The notes under the pieces were generated by a model. That model was not told where the DNA came from. It ran no database searches and saw only the letters and a list, made by a program, of their open reading frames with translations. A program made the position numbers and the translations under genes. A stretch of DNA of 33,896 nt, taken from assembly GCA_002423425.1 (NCBI GenBank), contig DIWC01000042.1:1-33896 (forward strand), read 5' to 3'. Below are positions 9,058 through 17,155 of this stretch, in pieces (the first letter of the stretch is position 1; each line of letters begins with the position of its first letter). This DNA is from Peptococcaceae bacterium UBA6116. Lineage in GTDB: Bacteria > Bacillota > Desulfitobacteriia > Desulfitobacteriales > Syntrophobotulaceae.

Positions 9058-9318
9058 TTAGACTCCCTCTTTTTCCCCTAACATATCCATAACAGTTTTT
9101 TCTTCTTCTTTTAATTTTGCCAATTCATCTGCAAGGTTAAGAGATACGAGAGTAGCTACTTGATGGACTGCAAGCCGGGGGAATTTTAACGCGATTGTTC
9201 GCATCCTTTTATCGACATCTTTTGCCAAGCTATTTATATAGTCTTCTGATCCATTACCCCGAATAACGTATAATTCTCCATAAATCTGGACCGAGATCTT
9301 TTGATCTTCCTGATTCAC
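9058..9318 (-). CDS. zapA: Cell division protein ZapA
   Basis: An 86-aa ZapA, which promotes FtsZ bundling at the division ring. Seen: the N-terminal VQIYGELYVIRGNGSEDYI strand pair typical of ZapA, then an Ala/Leu-rich helix (HQVATLVSLNLADEL) and a charged coiled-coil end. The start is GTG with a G-rich stretch (CGGGGGAAAG) upstream. It follows pheT by 48 bp and lies before a strong terminator, so it is the distal gene of the pheST operon, an arrangement common in Firmicutes. Confidence 0.9.
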   Translation of the reverse strand: MNQEDQKISVQIYGELYVIRGNGSEDYINSLAKDVDKRMRTIALKFPRLAVHQVATLVSLNLADELAKLKEEEKTVMDMLGEKEGV

Positions 9319-9366
9319 TTCTTTCCCCCGCTCTCTCCCACATCTTTCAAAATAATAAACCTTCTT

Positions 9367-11778
9367 TTATTTTCGCCATTTTGCCCCAAATTCCTGCTGT
9401 ATTTGCATGAGGATATTGGAATTCAAGGAATTAATCTCTTCATCTTTAAGCGTCCGTTCTGCAGACTGGTAACGCATGGTTAAAGCCAGACTTTTATGCC
9501 CTTGAGGAACCGGCTGTCCCTGATAAACATCAAAGATTTCAACTTCTTTCAAAAGCTCGCCGCCAAGTTCGAAGACTCTGTTTTTAATATTTTGGGCGGG
9601 GATCTCTTCGGGAATGACCAAGGCCAAATCTCTTTGAATAGCAGGAAAACGGGGATAGGATTGGACAATTATTGTAGATTTATTATTTTTAAATAAAACG
9701 GCAAAATCTATTTCAAAAAGCACCGGGCGGTCAAGTCCCCATTCTTCATCAAGCTGAGGATATATTTCACCCATAAAACCTAAATACTCTCCGTTTACAA
9801 ATATTTCAGCGGATCTGCCGGGATGGAGAAGTTCCTGATAACGACTTTCTTTGATTCTTGAATATTCAAATTCAACGCCGCTTTCTTGCGCCAGATTACT
9901 TAAAATACCTTTAACGTAGAAAAAGTCAAACTTGGCTTGAGGAACAAGCCAGTGGCGGCTGCTTCCTCCCTGGGCAAGACCGGCAATCTTCAATTTCTCC
10001 TCAGGCAGCGTTTTTAGTGGCAGCTCTTTTGGCCAAAATACATTACCGATTTCAAAGAGTAGTAAATCCATATTGCGCCTTGAGGTGTTACGGGCAGCAA
10101 TCTCCAAAAGTCCTGGCAAGAGGGAGGTTCTCATAACCCCTAATTCTTCTCTTAAAGGGTTAAGAAGCGGAATATTCCGTCCTGCCTGACCCCAAATATC
10201 ATCAGACTCTTTTTTTGTAAAGGAATAGGATACTATTTCATCCATTCCCGCCTTCGTTAAAGCTTTCCTGAGCTTAAAACGCAAAGCTTGTTCCAAAGTC
10301 CTTCGGCCTTGAGTCTGACTTCCTTGAGGTAAGGTTGTCGGGATACGGTCATAGCCTATAATCCGGGCTATTTCTTCAATCATATCTTCTTCAATCTTTA
10401 GGTCCTGTCTATAAGAAGGGATATCAACGGCGATTGTTCGATTCTGCCGGAACTCATAGCCGAAAGTAAGGGCCTCTAATACTTGTACCACTTCCTGCTC
10501 CGAATATTTTGTCCCCAATACATCGTCCACTCTATCCAAAGATAATTCAATCTTCGCTTGGGGCGGAAGGTAAGCAATTTTTTCTGTAAAAGACATCGGT
10601 ACTCCGGCTTTAAGTTCAAGCAGCAATTCAGCTACCCTTTGTAAAGTCGTTACCGTTCCATGAGGATCTACACCTTTTTCAAAACGGCTGGAAGACTCTG
10701 AACGCAATCCCAGCCTCCTGCTGGTACGGCGAATACTGGCTCCGGAAAAATGAGCTGATTCAAAAAAGATTCTAGTAGTTTTTGCCGTGACCTCAGTTTC
10801 TAATCCACCCATCACCCCGGCTATGGCTACAGGTCCATTATCATCGGCGATTACCAGCATTTCATTGTCAAGGTTTCTCTCGATGCGATCGAGGCTTATA
10901 AGCTTCTCCCCATTTTTAGCCAATCGCACCTTGACTGTTCCTTGGAGTTTATCTCTGTCAAACGCATGAAGGGGCTGACCCGTTTCCAGCATACAGTAAT
11001 TCGTTATATCTACAATATTATTTATCGGCCGGATTCCTGCAGCCCGAAGCCTGTTCTGCATCCAGAGCGGAGAGTTCTGGATAACAACATCCTCCACCAG
11101 CAGAGCAGAATATCGCCAGGAAAGATCATAGTTTTCTATCTCAACCTTTTGTCTGATATCCTCGGGCCAAGGAGGAATATCCGCTTGGGTCCACTCTGGA
11201 ACTATAGGCTTAATACCCATGAGGGTGCCAACCTCACGAGCTACATTAATCATTGACATGCAGTCGGGACGGTTTGGATACAGCTCAAGTTCTAAAACAT
11301 AATTATCAAGTCCTAAATAATCATTAAGCTTTGTTCCCACTTGCGCATCCGCGGATAGAATTAAGATTCCGCCCTTACTTCTGTCCTGCCCGACAGCTTC
11401 AATCCCAAGCTCCTTATCGGAGCAAAGCATACCATAAGACATTACCCCTCTGAGTTCTGCCGTCTTGATTTCCTTACCGTCGGAAAGCACGGCGCCAGGT
11501 ACGGCAACCGGAACCTTATCACCGGCTAAGATGTTATTTGCTCCCGTCACGATGGTTAATTCCTCTGTTCCAATATTAACCCGGCAAATTTGTAACTTCT
11601 CCGCATCAGGATGAACTTCTATTTCTTTTATCTCTCCGATATATACATCTTTAGACCCTTTATTGAGCTCCTCCACTCCGCCAACTTCGATACCGCCCCT
11701 GGTAAGTATTTCAGCTAATTCTTCCGGGCTCTTATCTATTGCGAGGTACTCTCTTAACCATTCCATACTAACTCTCAT
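9367..11778 (-). CDS. pheT: Phenylalanyl-tRNA synthetase beta subunit
   Basis: Beta chain of the (alpha-beta)2 PheRS that charges tRNA-Phe; 803 aa, the full bacterial length. Seen in order: catalytic-like N-terminus VSMEWLREYL; an EMAP-type tRNA-binding domain (about 40-150, with VTGANNI and GVMSYGMLCS); B3/B4 editing region (RPINNIVDITNYCMLETGQP, about 250-350); B5 domain; and the C-terminal FDX-ACB anticodon-binding domain (SYPRFPAIQRDLALV to the end). I chose ATG 11778 over the adjacent GTG 11781 because AGGAGG is 8 nt from the ATG and the protein then starts MRVSMEW, as usual. It lies 29 bp after pheS and is co-transcribed under the Phe T-box. Confidence 0.97.
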   Translation of the reverse strand: MRVSMEWLREYLAIDKSPEELAEILTRGGIEVGGVEELNKGSKDVYIGEIKEIEVHPDAEKLQICRVNIGTEELTIVTGANNILAGDKVPVAVPGAVLSDGKEIKTAELRGVMSYGMLCSDKELGIEAVGQDRSKGGILILSADAQVGTKLNDYLGLDNYVLELELYPNRPDCMSMINVAREVGTLMGIKPIVPEWTQADIPPWPEDIRQKVEIENYDLSWRYSALLVEDVVIQNSPLWMQNRLRAAGIRPINNIVDITNYCMLETGQPLHAFDRDKLQGTVKVRLAKNGEKLISLDRIERNLDNEMLVIADDNGPVAIAGVMGGLETEVTAKTTRIFFESAHFSGASIRRTSRRLGLRSESSSRFEKGVDPHGTVTTLQRVAELLLELKAGVPMSFTEKIAYLPPQAKIELSLDRVDDVLGTKYSEQEVVQVLEALTFGYEFRQNRTIAVDIPSYRQDLKIEEDMIEEIARIIGYDRIPTTLPQGSQTQGRRTLEQALRFKLRKALTKAGMDEIVSYSFTKKESDDIWGQAGRNIPLLNPLREELGVMRTSLLPGLLEIAARNTSRRNMDLLLFEIGNVFWPKELPLKTLPEEKLKIAGLAQGGSSRHWLVPQAKFDFFYVKGILSNLAQESGVEFEYSRIKESRYQELLHPGRSAEIFVNGEYLGFMGEIYPQLDEEWGLDRPVLFEIDFAVLFKNNKSTIIVQSYPRFPAIQRDLALVIPEEIPAQNIKNRVFELGGELLKEVEIFDVYQGQPVPQGHKSLALTMRYQSAERTLKDEEINSLNSNILMQIQQEFGAKWRK

Positions 11779-11807
11779 CACCGAATCCTCCTAAAGTATT
11801 CCATCAA

Positions 11808-12830
11808 TTAAAATTGCGCTAAAAACCGAACATCATTGTCAAATAATAACCTCATATCCTCAATTCCATATTTTAGCATAGCAATTCTTTCAACTCCCAT
11901 GCCAAAGGCGAAACCGGTTACTTCTTTAGGATCATATCCTCCCATTTTGAGAACCCGGGGATGAACCATCCCCGATCCAAGAATTTCAATCCATCCTGTC
12001 CCCTTGCAAAGCCTGCATCCCGCACCTCCGCAAAGCATACAGGAAACATCTACTTCGGCACTGGGTTCAGTAAAAGGAAAAAAGCTTGGCCGAAGCCGTA
12101 TCTCCCTTGATTCCCCAAACATCTGTCTGGAAAAATGCAGGAGTATCCCTTTTAAATCGGACATTCGTACTCCGTTATCTACCATAAGCCCCTCAACCTG
12201 ATGGAACATAGGTGAATGAGTTGCATCATCATCATTACGGAATACCTTGCCCGGAGCAATAATCTTGACCGGGAGCTGAGGTCTCATTTTTTCCATAGTC
12301 CTAATCTGGACCGGCGAAGTCTGCGTTCTAAGCAGAAGATCCTCGGTAATAAAAAACGTATCTTGCATATCTCTGGCAGGATGATCCTTCGGCAGATTTA
12401 AGGCTTCAAAGTTATAGTAATCCGTTTCTATTTCCGGCCCTTCGGCAATCGTAAAACCCATACCCAAAAAAATATCTTCGATCTCTTCAATAACCTTGCT
12501 TAAGGGATGCTGGTGCCCTATAGGCAGGTAAAAACCAGGCAAACTGATATCGATCCTTTCTTCTTCCAGTCTCTTTACCAAAGCATCTTTATCAAGTTTT
12601 TTTGCTTTTTCTTCCCATACCTCTTCAATCATACCGCGAACAGCATTAATTGTCTGTCCCATTTGGGGACGTTCTTCGGGACTTAAGCTCCCCATTTGTT
12701 TAAGCAGGGAAGTAAGGGAACCTTTTTTGCCCATTATCCTTATTTTTAGATCTTGAAGTTCCTCCATACTTTTAAGAGTTTCCAGTTCTTTCAAAGCTTC
12801 TTCCCTGATTCTCTGAATTTTTGCCTTCAT
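11808..12830 (-). CDS. pheS: Phenylalanyl-tRNA synthetase alpha subunit
   Basis: Catalytic chain of PheRS, 340 aa. Seen: N-terminal coiled coil (about 1-85); class II motif 2 region FRNDDDATHSPMFHQVEGL; the CMLCGGAGCRLCKGTGW stretch common in Firmicute PheS; and motif 3 GFAFGMGVERIAMLKYG near the C-terminus. ATG 12830 is preferred because GAAAGGGTGG lies just upstream; GTG 12839 would add three residues and overlap that site. About 110 nt separate the gene from the T-box terminator, so expression is set by uncharged tRNA-Phe. Confidence 0.97.
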   Translation of the reverse strand: MKAKIQRIREEALKELETLKSMEELQDLKIRIMGKKGSLTSLLKQMGSLSPEERPQMGQTINAVRGMIEEVWEEKAKKLDKDALVKRLEEERIDISLPGFYLPIGHQHPLSKVIEEIEDIFLGMGFTIAEGPEIETDYYNFEALNLPKDHPARDMQDTFFITEDLLLRTQTSPVQIRTMEKMRPQLPVKIIAPGKVFRNDDDATHSPMFHQVEGLMVDNGVRMSDLKGILLHFSRQMFGESREIRLRPSFFPFTEPSAEVDVSCMLCGGAGCRLCKGTGWIEILGSGMVHPRVLKMGGYDPKEVTGFAFGMGVERIAMLKYGIEDMRLLFDNDVRFLAQF

Positions 12831-12937
12831 CCTTACCACCCTTTCAACTTCTACCTTCTTAAAAACTTTTAAATGTCTTTATGTAATATTTTATCTCATA
12901 TTTTTGACATCGAAGCTTTTTCAAAGGCTTCTCTAAA

Positions 12938-13146
12938 TAAAATAAAACTCTCGTCCTCTAGGGACGAGAGTTAATACTCCCGCGGTACCACCCATGTTTA
13001 ACCAAAAATCAAGGTCACTCTTAAAGCTTATAACGGTAGCTTTCCGCTTGACTCCGGGGTGAAATTCAACCTCAAAAAGTTCTTTACTTAATGAGGTGGC
13101 TGCCTTCCCAGTCGACTTGCAGTCTAAGGTCGATCCTCCCTTAGAG
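12938..13146 (-). promoter_or_regulatory. T-box leader of pheST (Phe, UUC specifier)
   Basis: Seen in the leftward RNA: the T-box core GGGTGGTACCGCGGG (12993-12979), which binds the tRNA acceptor end, followed by terminator ACTCTCGTCC/GGACGAGAGT (12971-12947) and TTTTATTTTATTT. Stem I can be drawn from CTCTAAGGG (13146-13138) with CCCCGGAG (13059-13052), then TCGACC with GGTTGA, leaving a loop ATTTCA whose UUC (13063-13061) is a Phe codon followed by the conserved A. Uncharged tRNA-Phe should favour the antiterminator and let pheS-pheT-zapA be transcribed. The left arm of Stem I contains the stop codon of the upstream yqzL frame. Confidence 0.95.
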
Positions 13147-13272
13147 ATTGGCATTCCTTTTGTCCCACTCATTGCCATTAGCTTTTATTCTGTTTTGTTT
13201 TTTATACATCATATAAAGTTGAGGAGAACCCGTGGCCTCAAAGGCTTTCCAGAAATAGTCTTCCGTCGACAT
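13141..13272 (-). CDS. yqzL: YqzL-like small protein
   Basis: A 43-aa ORF too short for usual ORF cut-offs. It starts MSTEDYFWKAFEATGSPQLY and continues MMYKKQNR; the FWK.FE.TGS..LY.LYK pattern is that of the YqzL family, small Firmicute proteins of unknown function. A strong ribosome site (AAGGAAGGTGGG) lies 6-7 nt before the ATG. The frame lies in the pheST leader, between its promoter (13332-13360) and the T-box. Its last codons CTC TAA are also the start of T-box Stem I, so termination here would place a ribosome on the base of Stem I. Not to be confused with an 81-codon frame (12933-13178), which is only a shadow of the T-box. Confidence 0.8.
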   Translation of the reverse strand: MSTEDYFWKAFEATGSPQLYMMYKKQNRIKANGNEWDKRNANL

Positions 13273-13331
13273 AATAAGCCCACCTTCCTTGCCTTGGTTC
13301 GAGCTAAAATAATTTTTTTTGCTTGCTCAGA

Positions 13332-13360
13332 ATTATATCATTTTAGTTTATGGTTTACAA
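13332..13360 (-). promoter_or_regulatory. Sigma-A promoter of yqzL-Tbox-pheST
   Basis: TTGTAA (13360-13355), 17-nt spacer, TATAAT (13337-13332). The -35 hexamer includes the TAA stop of the upstream methyltransferase gene. Expected transcript start is near 13325, about 50 nt before the yqzL ATG and about 180 nt before T-box Stem I. Confidence 0.8.
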
Positions 13361-14143
13361 GAATTCCCCTTGTCTTCTTAACTCATAAAGGAAGATTCCG
13401 GCAGCCATAGCGGCATTTAAAGATTCAACTTGATTAAACATTGGAATAGAATACTTTATATCAGCCTGCTTAACAAAATAATCTGAAACACCTATTGCTT
13501 CATTTCCTATAACTAAAGCCAAAGGATAATAGGTACTAGCAAGTTCTGAATAAATTGAGTTTCCTTCCATGGAAGATATAGCTAGCGTGTATCTATTTTG
13601 GCGGAAAAAATTTACAATTTCCTGGGGTTTTTTGTCCGTTAAAATTTTTTGCGAAAAGATTGACCCCATACTGCTGCGCATAACTTTAGGATTATAAAGA
13701 TCAACGGTTCCACTTGTAAGAATAATCTGGCGAACATCCGCCGCTAGAGCAGTTCTTAAGATAGTGCCGAGATTCCCGGGATCCTGAATATTGTCAAGAA
13801 CTAGAATAATCGTATTCTTAGCGGTAATAATATTCTCCCAGCCGGGATAGGTCTTTTCAATAATTGCTAGAATACCTTGAGGCTCTTCAGTAGCGGCCAT
13901 TTTTCTCATTACATCTTCAGATACTTCTTGAACCGGAATTCCTAAAAATATAGCTTGCTCTACCAAATTGGTCAGCTCTCCTGTAGTTACATAGTAAATC
14001 TTCTTTACTTGTGCCTGGCGCGAAAACGCTTCTTTAACAAAACGTTTGCCTTCAACCAGGTACTCCTCGCTCTCGCTTCTTCCTTTATTTTTATGGAGAG
14101 CCACAACATGTTTTACTTGTTCGTTCTGTAATGACGTAATCAT
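13355..14143 (-). CDS. TrmH/SpoU-family RNA 2'-O-methyltransferase
   Basis: 262-aa SPOUT methyltransferase (YsgA-like) that should 2'-O-methylate an rRNA or tRNA using SAM. Seen: a substrate-binding N-terminal domain (LQNEQVKHVVALHKNKGR, LVEGKRFVKEA) and SpoU motifs LDNIQDPGNLGTILRTA (motif 1), LVIGNEAIGVS (motif 2) and IPMFNQVESLNAAMAAGI (motif 3). The start is ATG 14143 with GGAGGAGCATA directly upstream; a longer frame to 14212 has no family similarity. It lies between rplT and pheS, as in Bacillus. The gap to rplT (14144-14245) has an inverted repeat TCGGAGT/ACTCCGA (14190-14196, 14219-14225) with a poor U-run, a possible weak attenuator. Exact target base unknown. Confidence 0.93.
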   Translation of the reverse strand: MITSLQNEQVKHVVALHKNKGRSESEEYLVEGKRFVKEAFSRQAQVKKIYYVTTGELTNLVEQAIFLGIPVQEVSEDVMRKMAATEEPQGILAIIEKTYPGWENIITAKNTIILVLDNIQDPGNLGTILRTALAADVRQIILTSGTVDLYNPKVMRSSMGSIFSQKILTDKKPQEIVNFFRQNRYTLAISSMEGNSIYSELASTYYPLALVIGNEAIGVSDYFVKQADIKYSIPMFNQVESLNAAMAAGIFLYELRRQGEFL

Positions 14144-14245
14144 TATGCTCCTCCGAAGGCGTGGCTGACAAAGAGCGTCCGGATAAAGATCGGAGTCCGA
14201 TACTTGCCTCAAGATCGAACTCCGAAAAAATTACATTATCAAGAA

Positions 14246-14638
14246 TTAAGCATTGGCCTTGACATCAGCATTAGTATTTACACTGTCAACTTTTTCTCTG
14301 GCGGTTTCCACCAGCTTGGTGAAAGCGGCCGGATCGTTGATTCCCAAGTCAGCCAACATCTTCCGATTAATGTTGACACCCGCAAGTTTTAATCCATACA
14401 TCAGCCGATTGTAAGTAATGTTGTTCATTCTGGCAGCAGCGTTAATTCTTGTGATCCAGAGCTTACGAAAATCACGTCTTCTTTGTTTGCGGTGGACATA
14501 AGCATAAGCCATGGAACGGACAACTTGCTGTTTCGCCATCTTAAACAGCTTGCTTTTTGCTCCTCTATAACCTCTAGCCAGTTTTAGTATCTTTTTATGG
14601 CGTTCATGACCTCTGACGCCTCTTTTTACACGAGCCAT
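14246..14638 (-). CDS. rplT: 50S ribosomal protein L20
   Basis: Large-subunit assembly protein L20, also the likely autoregulator acting on the leader upstream of infC. 130 aa against the usual 117-120: the core (KILKLARGYRGAKSKLF, FRKLWITRINAAARMN, GLKLAGVNINRKMLADL) is normal, but the C-terminus runs on with about 10 extra residues rich in Asn, Ala and Val. The N-terminus reads VKRGVRGHERHKK where VKGG/VKRGVTxRxRHKK is typical. AAGGAGG lies 9-10 nt before the ATG. Third gene of the infC-rpmI-rplT operon. Confidence 0.98.
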   Translation of the reverse strand: MARVKRGVRGHERHKKILKLARGYRGAKSKLFKMAKQQVVRSMAYAYVHRKQRRRDFRKLWITRINAAARMNNITYNRLMYGLKLAGVNINRKMLADLGINDPAAFTKLVETAREKVDSVNTNADVKANA

Positions 14639-14660
14639 TGTCTAGAACCTCCTTAATGTG

Positions 14661-14861
14661 TTATTTTACGTAGGCGATCAAACTCGCAATACGCTTAGCA
14701 TCAGAACTATGCATAATAGCCGATTTACGAAGATTACGTTTGCGTTTTGCTGATTTTTTTTCTAAAATATGGCTTTTGTAAGCATGATAACGGACAATTT
14801 TACCGGTACCTGTCTTTTTAAAACGTTTGGCAGCTCCACGATGTGTTTTCATCTTAGGCAT
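14661..14861 (-). CDS. rpmI: 50S ribosomal protein L35
   Basis: 66-aa L35, basic throughout, with the family start MPKMKTHRGAAKRFKKTG and middle stretch HILEKKSAKRKRNLRK. The length is standard. It lies between infC and rplT, 24 bp after infC and 22 bp before rplT, with AAAGGGGG upstream of the ATG. In Firmicutes this operon is controlled by L20. Confidence 0.98.
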   Translation of the reverse strand: MPKMKTHRGAAKRFKKTGTGKIVRYHAYKSHILEKKSAKRKRNLRKSAIMHSSDAKRIASLIAYVK

Positions 14862-14885
14862 TTTATGGGCAACCCCCTTTTCATT

Positions 14886-15401
14886 TTAGTCGTGTTTGGC
14901 AGGAGTTAAAATCATAACCATATTACGTCCTTCCACTTTGGGCTCACGTTCCATAACAGCTTCTTCGCCAAGAAGTTCAGCCAATCGCAAACATAATATC
15001 CTTCCTTGGTCAGGATGTGTTATCTCCCTGCCCCGGAACATTATGGTCACTTTTACTTTATCACCGTCATTCAGAAAGCGCTGAGCATTCCGGGCCTTGG
15101 TTTCAAAATCATGGTCTTCAATATTGGGACGCAGTTTTACTTCTTTAAGTTCCACGACTTTTTGTTTTTTCCGTGCTTCCTTATCGCGTTTAGACTGTTC
15201 ATATTTGAATTTACCATAATCCATCAACTTGCACACCGGCGGTTTGGCAGTGGGCGCAATCTCGACCAGATCTACTGATTGTTCAGCAGCAATGCGCATT
15301 GCGTCCACAATAAGAGTAATCCCGAGTTGTTCTCCTTCTTCGCTCACAAGTCGAACTTCCCGAGCCCGGATTTCTTCATTAATCCGTAAGTCTTTGTTAA
15401 T
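14886..15401 (-). CDS. infC: Translation initiation factor IF-3 (AUU start)
   Basis: 171-aa IF-3, which binds the 30S subunit and rejects non-canonical initiation. I start it at ATT 15401: the codons after it give INKDLRINEEIRAREVRLVS, the normal IF-3 N-terminus, and a near-complete Shine-Dalgarno (GGAGGTGAT) sits 6-9 nt upstream. A TGA in frame just before rules out a longer frame, and the first GTG (15347) would cut off the conserved INEEIRAREVRL. An AUU start is the known autoregulatory device of infC, since IF-3 discriminates against it. Further motifs: KPPVCKLMDYGKFKYEQ and FRGREITHPDQG. First gene of the operon. Confidence 0.96.
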   Translation of the reverse strand: MNKDLRINEEIRAREVRLVSEEGEQLGITLIVDAMRIAAEQSVDLVEIAPTAKPPVCKLMDYGKFKYEQSKRDKEARKKQKVVELKEVKLRPNIEDHDFETKARNAQRFLNDGDKVKVTIMFRGREITHPDQGRILCLRLAELLGEEAVMEREPKVEGRNMVMILTPAKHD

Positions 15402-15427
15402 AGGGAATCACCTCCGTAAATATTTGC

Positions 15428-15559
15428 CTTAAAAATAAATAAAAGACGGTACTCCACCCGTCTTCCATTACATCTAAATGAGAATAACCAGAACTGGAAA
15501 ACTCACTCGACCTCATTAACCAACGTCATGAGGTGAGAAGCGGATGGCTTCTACTTGGC
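15428..15559 (-). promoter_or_regulatory. L20-type leader of infC-rpmI-rplT with terminator
   Basis: Between the promoter and infC the leftward RNA folds into AGAAGC/GCTTCT (15552-15537) and a longer arm pair CTCA-CCTCAT / ATGAGG-TCGAG-TGAG (15537-15502) with an internal bulge, then a terminator AAGACGG/CCGTCTT (15464-15443) followed by TTATTTATTTTT. This is the layout of the Firmicute L20 leader, where L20 binding favours termination. The L20 identity rests on position and shape, not on a covariance search. Confidence 0.8.
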
Positions 15560-15565
15560 ATAAAT

Positions 15566-15594
15566 ATTGTACATATATCAATGCTAAATGTCAA
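15566..15594 (-). promoter_or_regulatory. Sigma-A promoter of the infC operon
   Basis: Perfect TTGACA (15594-15589), 17-nt spacer with TG next to the -10 (ATATATG), and TACAAT (15571-15566). Transcription should begin near 15559, giving the leader described and then infC. Best-matching promoter in the window. Confidence 0.9.
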
Positions 15595-15597
15595 TCA

Positions 15598-15625
15598 TTG
15601 AATTTTTATAATAAAATAGTAGAAT
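15598..15625 (+). promoter_or_regulatory. Candidate promoter of ktrBA
   Basis: TTGAAT (15598-15603), 16-nt spacer, TAGAAT (15620-15625), facing ktrB and back to back with the infC promoter. A second candidate is TGTACA-17-TATACT closer to the gene (about 15661-15690). Neither is a strong match, and I cannot choose between them. I saw no c-di-AMP (ydaO-type) riboswitch in this 140-bp gap. Confidence 0.35.
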
Positions 15626-15742
15626 AGTATCTTGTAATTTAATTATAGCTAGAAATAAAAATGTACAAAAATATGTTATAGGGATATACTATTTTTTATC
15701 GGCTCAACATTAATTCTCAAACTCAGAGGTAGAAAAAAAATC

Positions 15743-17143
15743 ATGCCGGAAACGAAAATACTATTAACTGAAAGTCAAAATAGAAATAAGGATAGTAATA
15801 AAAGAAAGTTTATCGGCAGATCCACCCCAGCCAGGATTCTGGCTATCGGGTTTCTGCTCTTGATTTTATTGGGCGGACTGCTTTTGTGCTTACCCATCGC
15901 CAGCGAAAATGGAACAGGTACTCCTTTGATCGATTCCCTTTTTACCTCGACCTCTGCCGTTTGTGTGACAGGATTAGTGGTAGTTGATACCGCCGATAAT
16001 TATTCGAGCTTTGGAGAAATTATAATCCTTTTCCTTATCCAAATAGGCGGTTTAGGTTTTATGACTTTTGCGACCCTCTTTGCCATTATCCTTGGCAGAA
16101 AAATCAATTTACGGGAACGGATACTGCTTCAGGAATCACTTAATCAGCTTTCTTTAGAAGGTATCGTCAGACTAATTAAAAATGTCTTGCTGCTTTCCTT
16201 TTCAATAGAGGGATTTGGAGCATTGATTCTTTTCTTAAGATGGTTTCAGGAAATGGGATGGCAAAAAGCTTTATACTATGCAATTTTTCATTCAGTGTCC
16301 TCTTTTAATAATTCCGGCTTTGATCTTTTCGGTGGGTTTCGAAGCCTGACATCCTTCAGCGGCGATGCTGTAGTAAATTTTACTATCATGGGACTAATTA
16401 TCCTCGGAGGATTGGGATTTTATGTTCTTTCCGAAATATATACCAAAAAAGGCCGGAATCTTAGTTTGCATTCCCGTCTGGTAATCCGAAGCACCGTCCT
16501 CTTAATTCTGATAGGAGCTATCCTGATCTTTTTGTTGGAAATGAATAACCCGGGAACTTTAGGCAATGCAGATTATTATACTAAGATTATAGCCTCCCTT
16601 TTTCAGTCTGTATCGCCAAGAACTGCCGGATTTAACACCTTATCTATTGGGGATCTTAAACCGGCTACTCTCCTTCTTATCATAATATTAATGTTTATTG
16701 GCGCTTCCCCCGGGTCTACCGGAGGTGGAATTAAAACCACCACTTTTGTCAGTATTATCCTCTGTGTTATCAGTGTCTTAAAAGGAAGAGAAAATGTTGT
16801 GGCCCAAGGAAGGACTCTCCCTAATAGTATTATTAGAAAATCTTTTGCTTTAATTGCTTTAGCCATTTTCTGGGTTTCTCTCGTAGTTTTTATTTTGCTA
16901 ATCACCGAACATGCCACTTTTATGCAAATCATATTTGAAACAGTATCCGCCTTCGCAACGGTGGGGCTTTCCACGGGAATAACCGCTTCACTGTCGATGA
17001 TGGGGAAAATAGCCCTTATTCTAACAATGTTTTTTGGCCGGGTGGGTTTAATCACCGTTATGTTAGCCATTGGCCTCCAAAGTAATAAGGCGGAGGCCTT
17101 ATCCCATGTGAAATATCCGGAAGAAAGAATTATGATTGGTTAG
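15743..17143 (+). CDS. ktrB: Ktr/Trk-type potassium uptake channel subunit
   Basis: 466-aa membrane protein of the TrkH/KtrB family, moving K+ (often Na+-coupled) into the cell. It has the four imperfect P-loop repeats with filter glycines: SAVCVTGL (about 75), FNNSGFDLF (about 192), SPRTAGFNT (about 293) and FATVGLSTGI (about 412), between hydrophobic helices. The N-terminal ~30 residues are polar and cytoplasmic. It is followed 12 bp later by its regulator ktrA. The ribosome site is modest (AGAGGT, 12 nt from ATG). It could equally be called trkH; paired with a short single TrkA protein it fits Ktr better. Confidence 0.93.
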   Translation: MPETKILLTESQNRNKDSNKRKFIGRSTPARILAIGFLLLILLGGLLLCLPIASENGTGTPLIDSLFTSTSAVCVTGLVVVDTADNYSSFGEIIILFLIQIGGLGFMTFATLFAIILGRKINLRERILLQESLNQLSLEGIVRLIKNVLLLSFSIEGFGALILFLRWFQEMGWQKALYYAIFHSVSSFNNSGFDLFGGFRSLTSFSGDAVVNFTIMGLIILGGLGFYVLSEIYTKKGRNLSLHSRLVIRSTVLLILIGAILIFLLEMNNPGTLGNADYYTKIIASLFQSVSPRTAGFNTLSIGDLKPATLLLIIILMFIGASPGSTGGGIKTTTFVSIILCVISVLKGRENVVAQGRTLPNSIIRKSFALIALAIFWVSLVVFILLITEHATFMQIIFETVSAFATVGLSTGITASLSMMGKIALILTMFFGRVGLITVMLAIGLQSNKAEALSHVKYPEERIMIG

Positions 17144-17155
17144 GAAGGATTAACA

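Noticed and set aside
12933..13178. 81-codon leftward ORF
   Set aside because: It runs through T-box Stem I, the T-box core and the terminator; RNA structure explains the sequence, and the protein has no family resemblance.
13355..14212. Longer start for the TrmH-type methyltransferase and likewise for thrS (20847), hflX (27739), pgcA (25798) and the XRE gene (31226)
   Set aside because: In each case a good Shine-Dalgarno site lies inside the extended frame, just before the shorter start, and the extra residues do not match the family.
15604..15742. c-di-AMP riboswitch before ktrBA
   Set aside because: Such elements often precede potassium transporters, but the conserved G-rich motifs are not present in this AT-rich gap.
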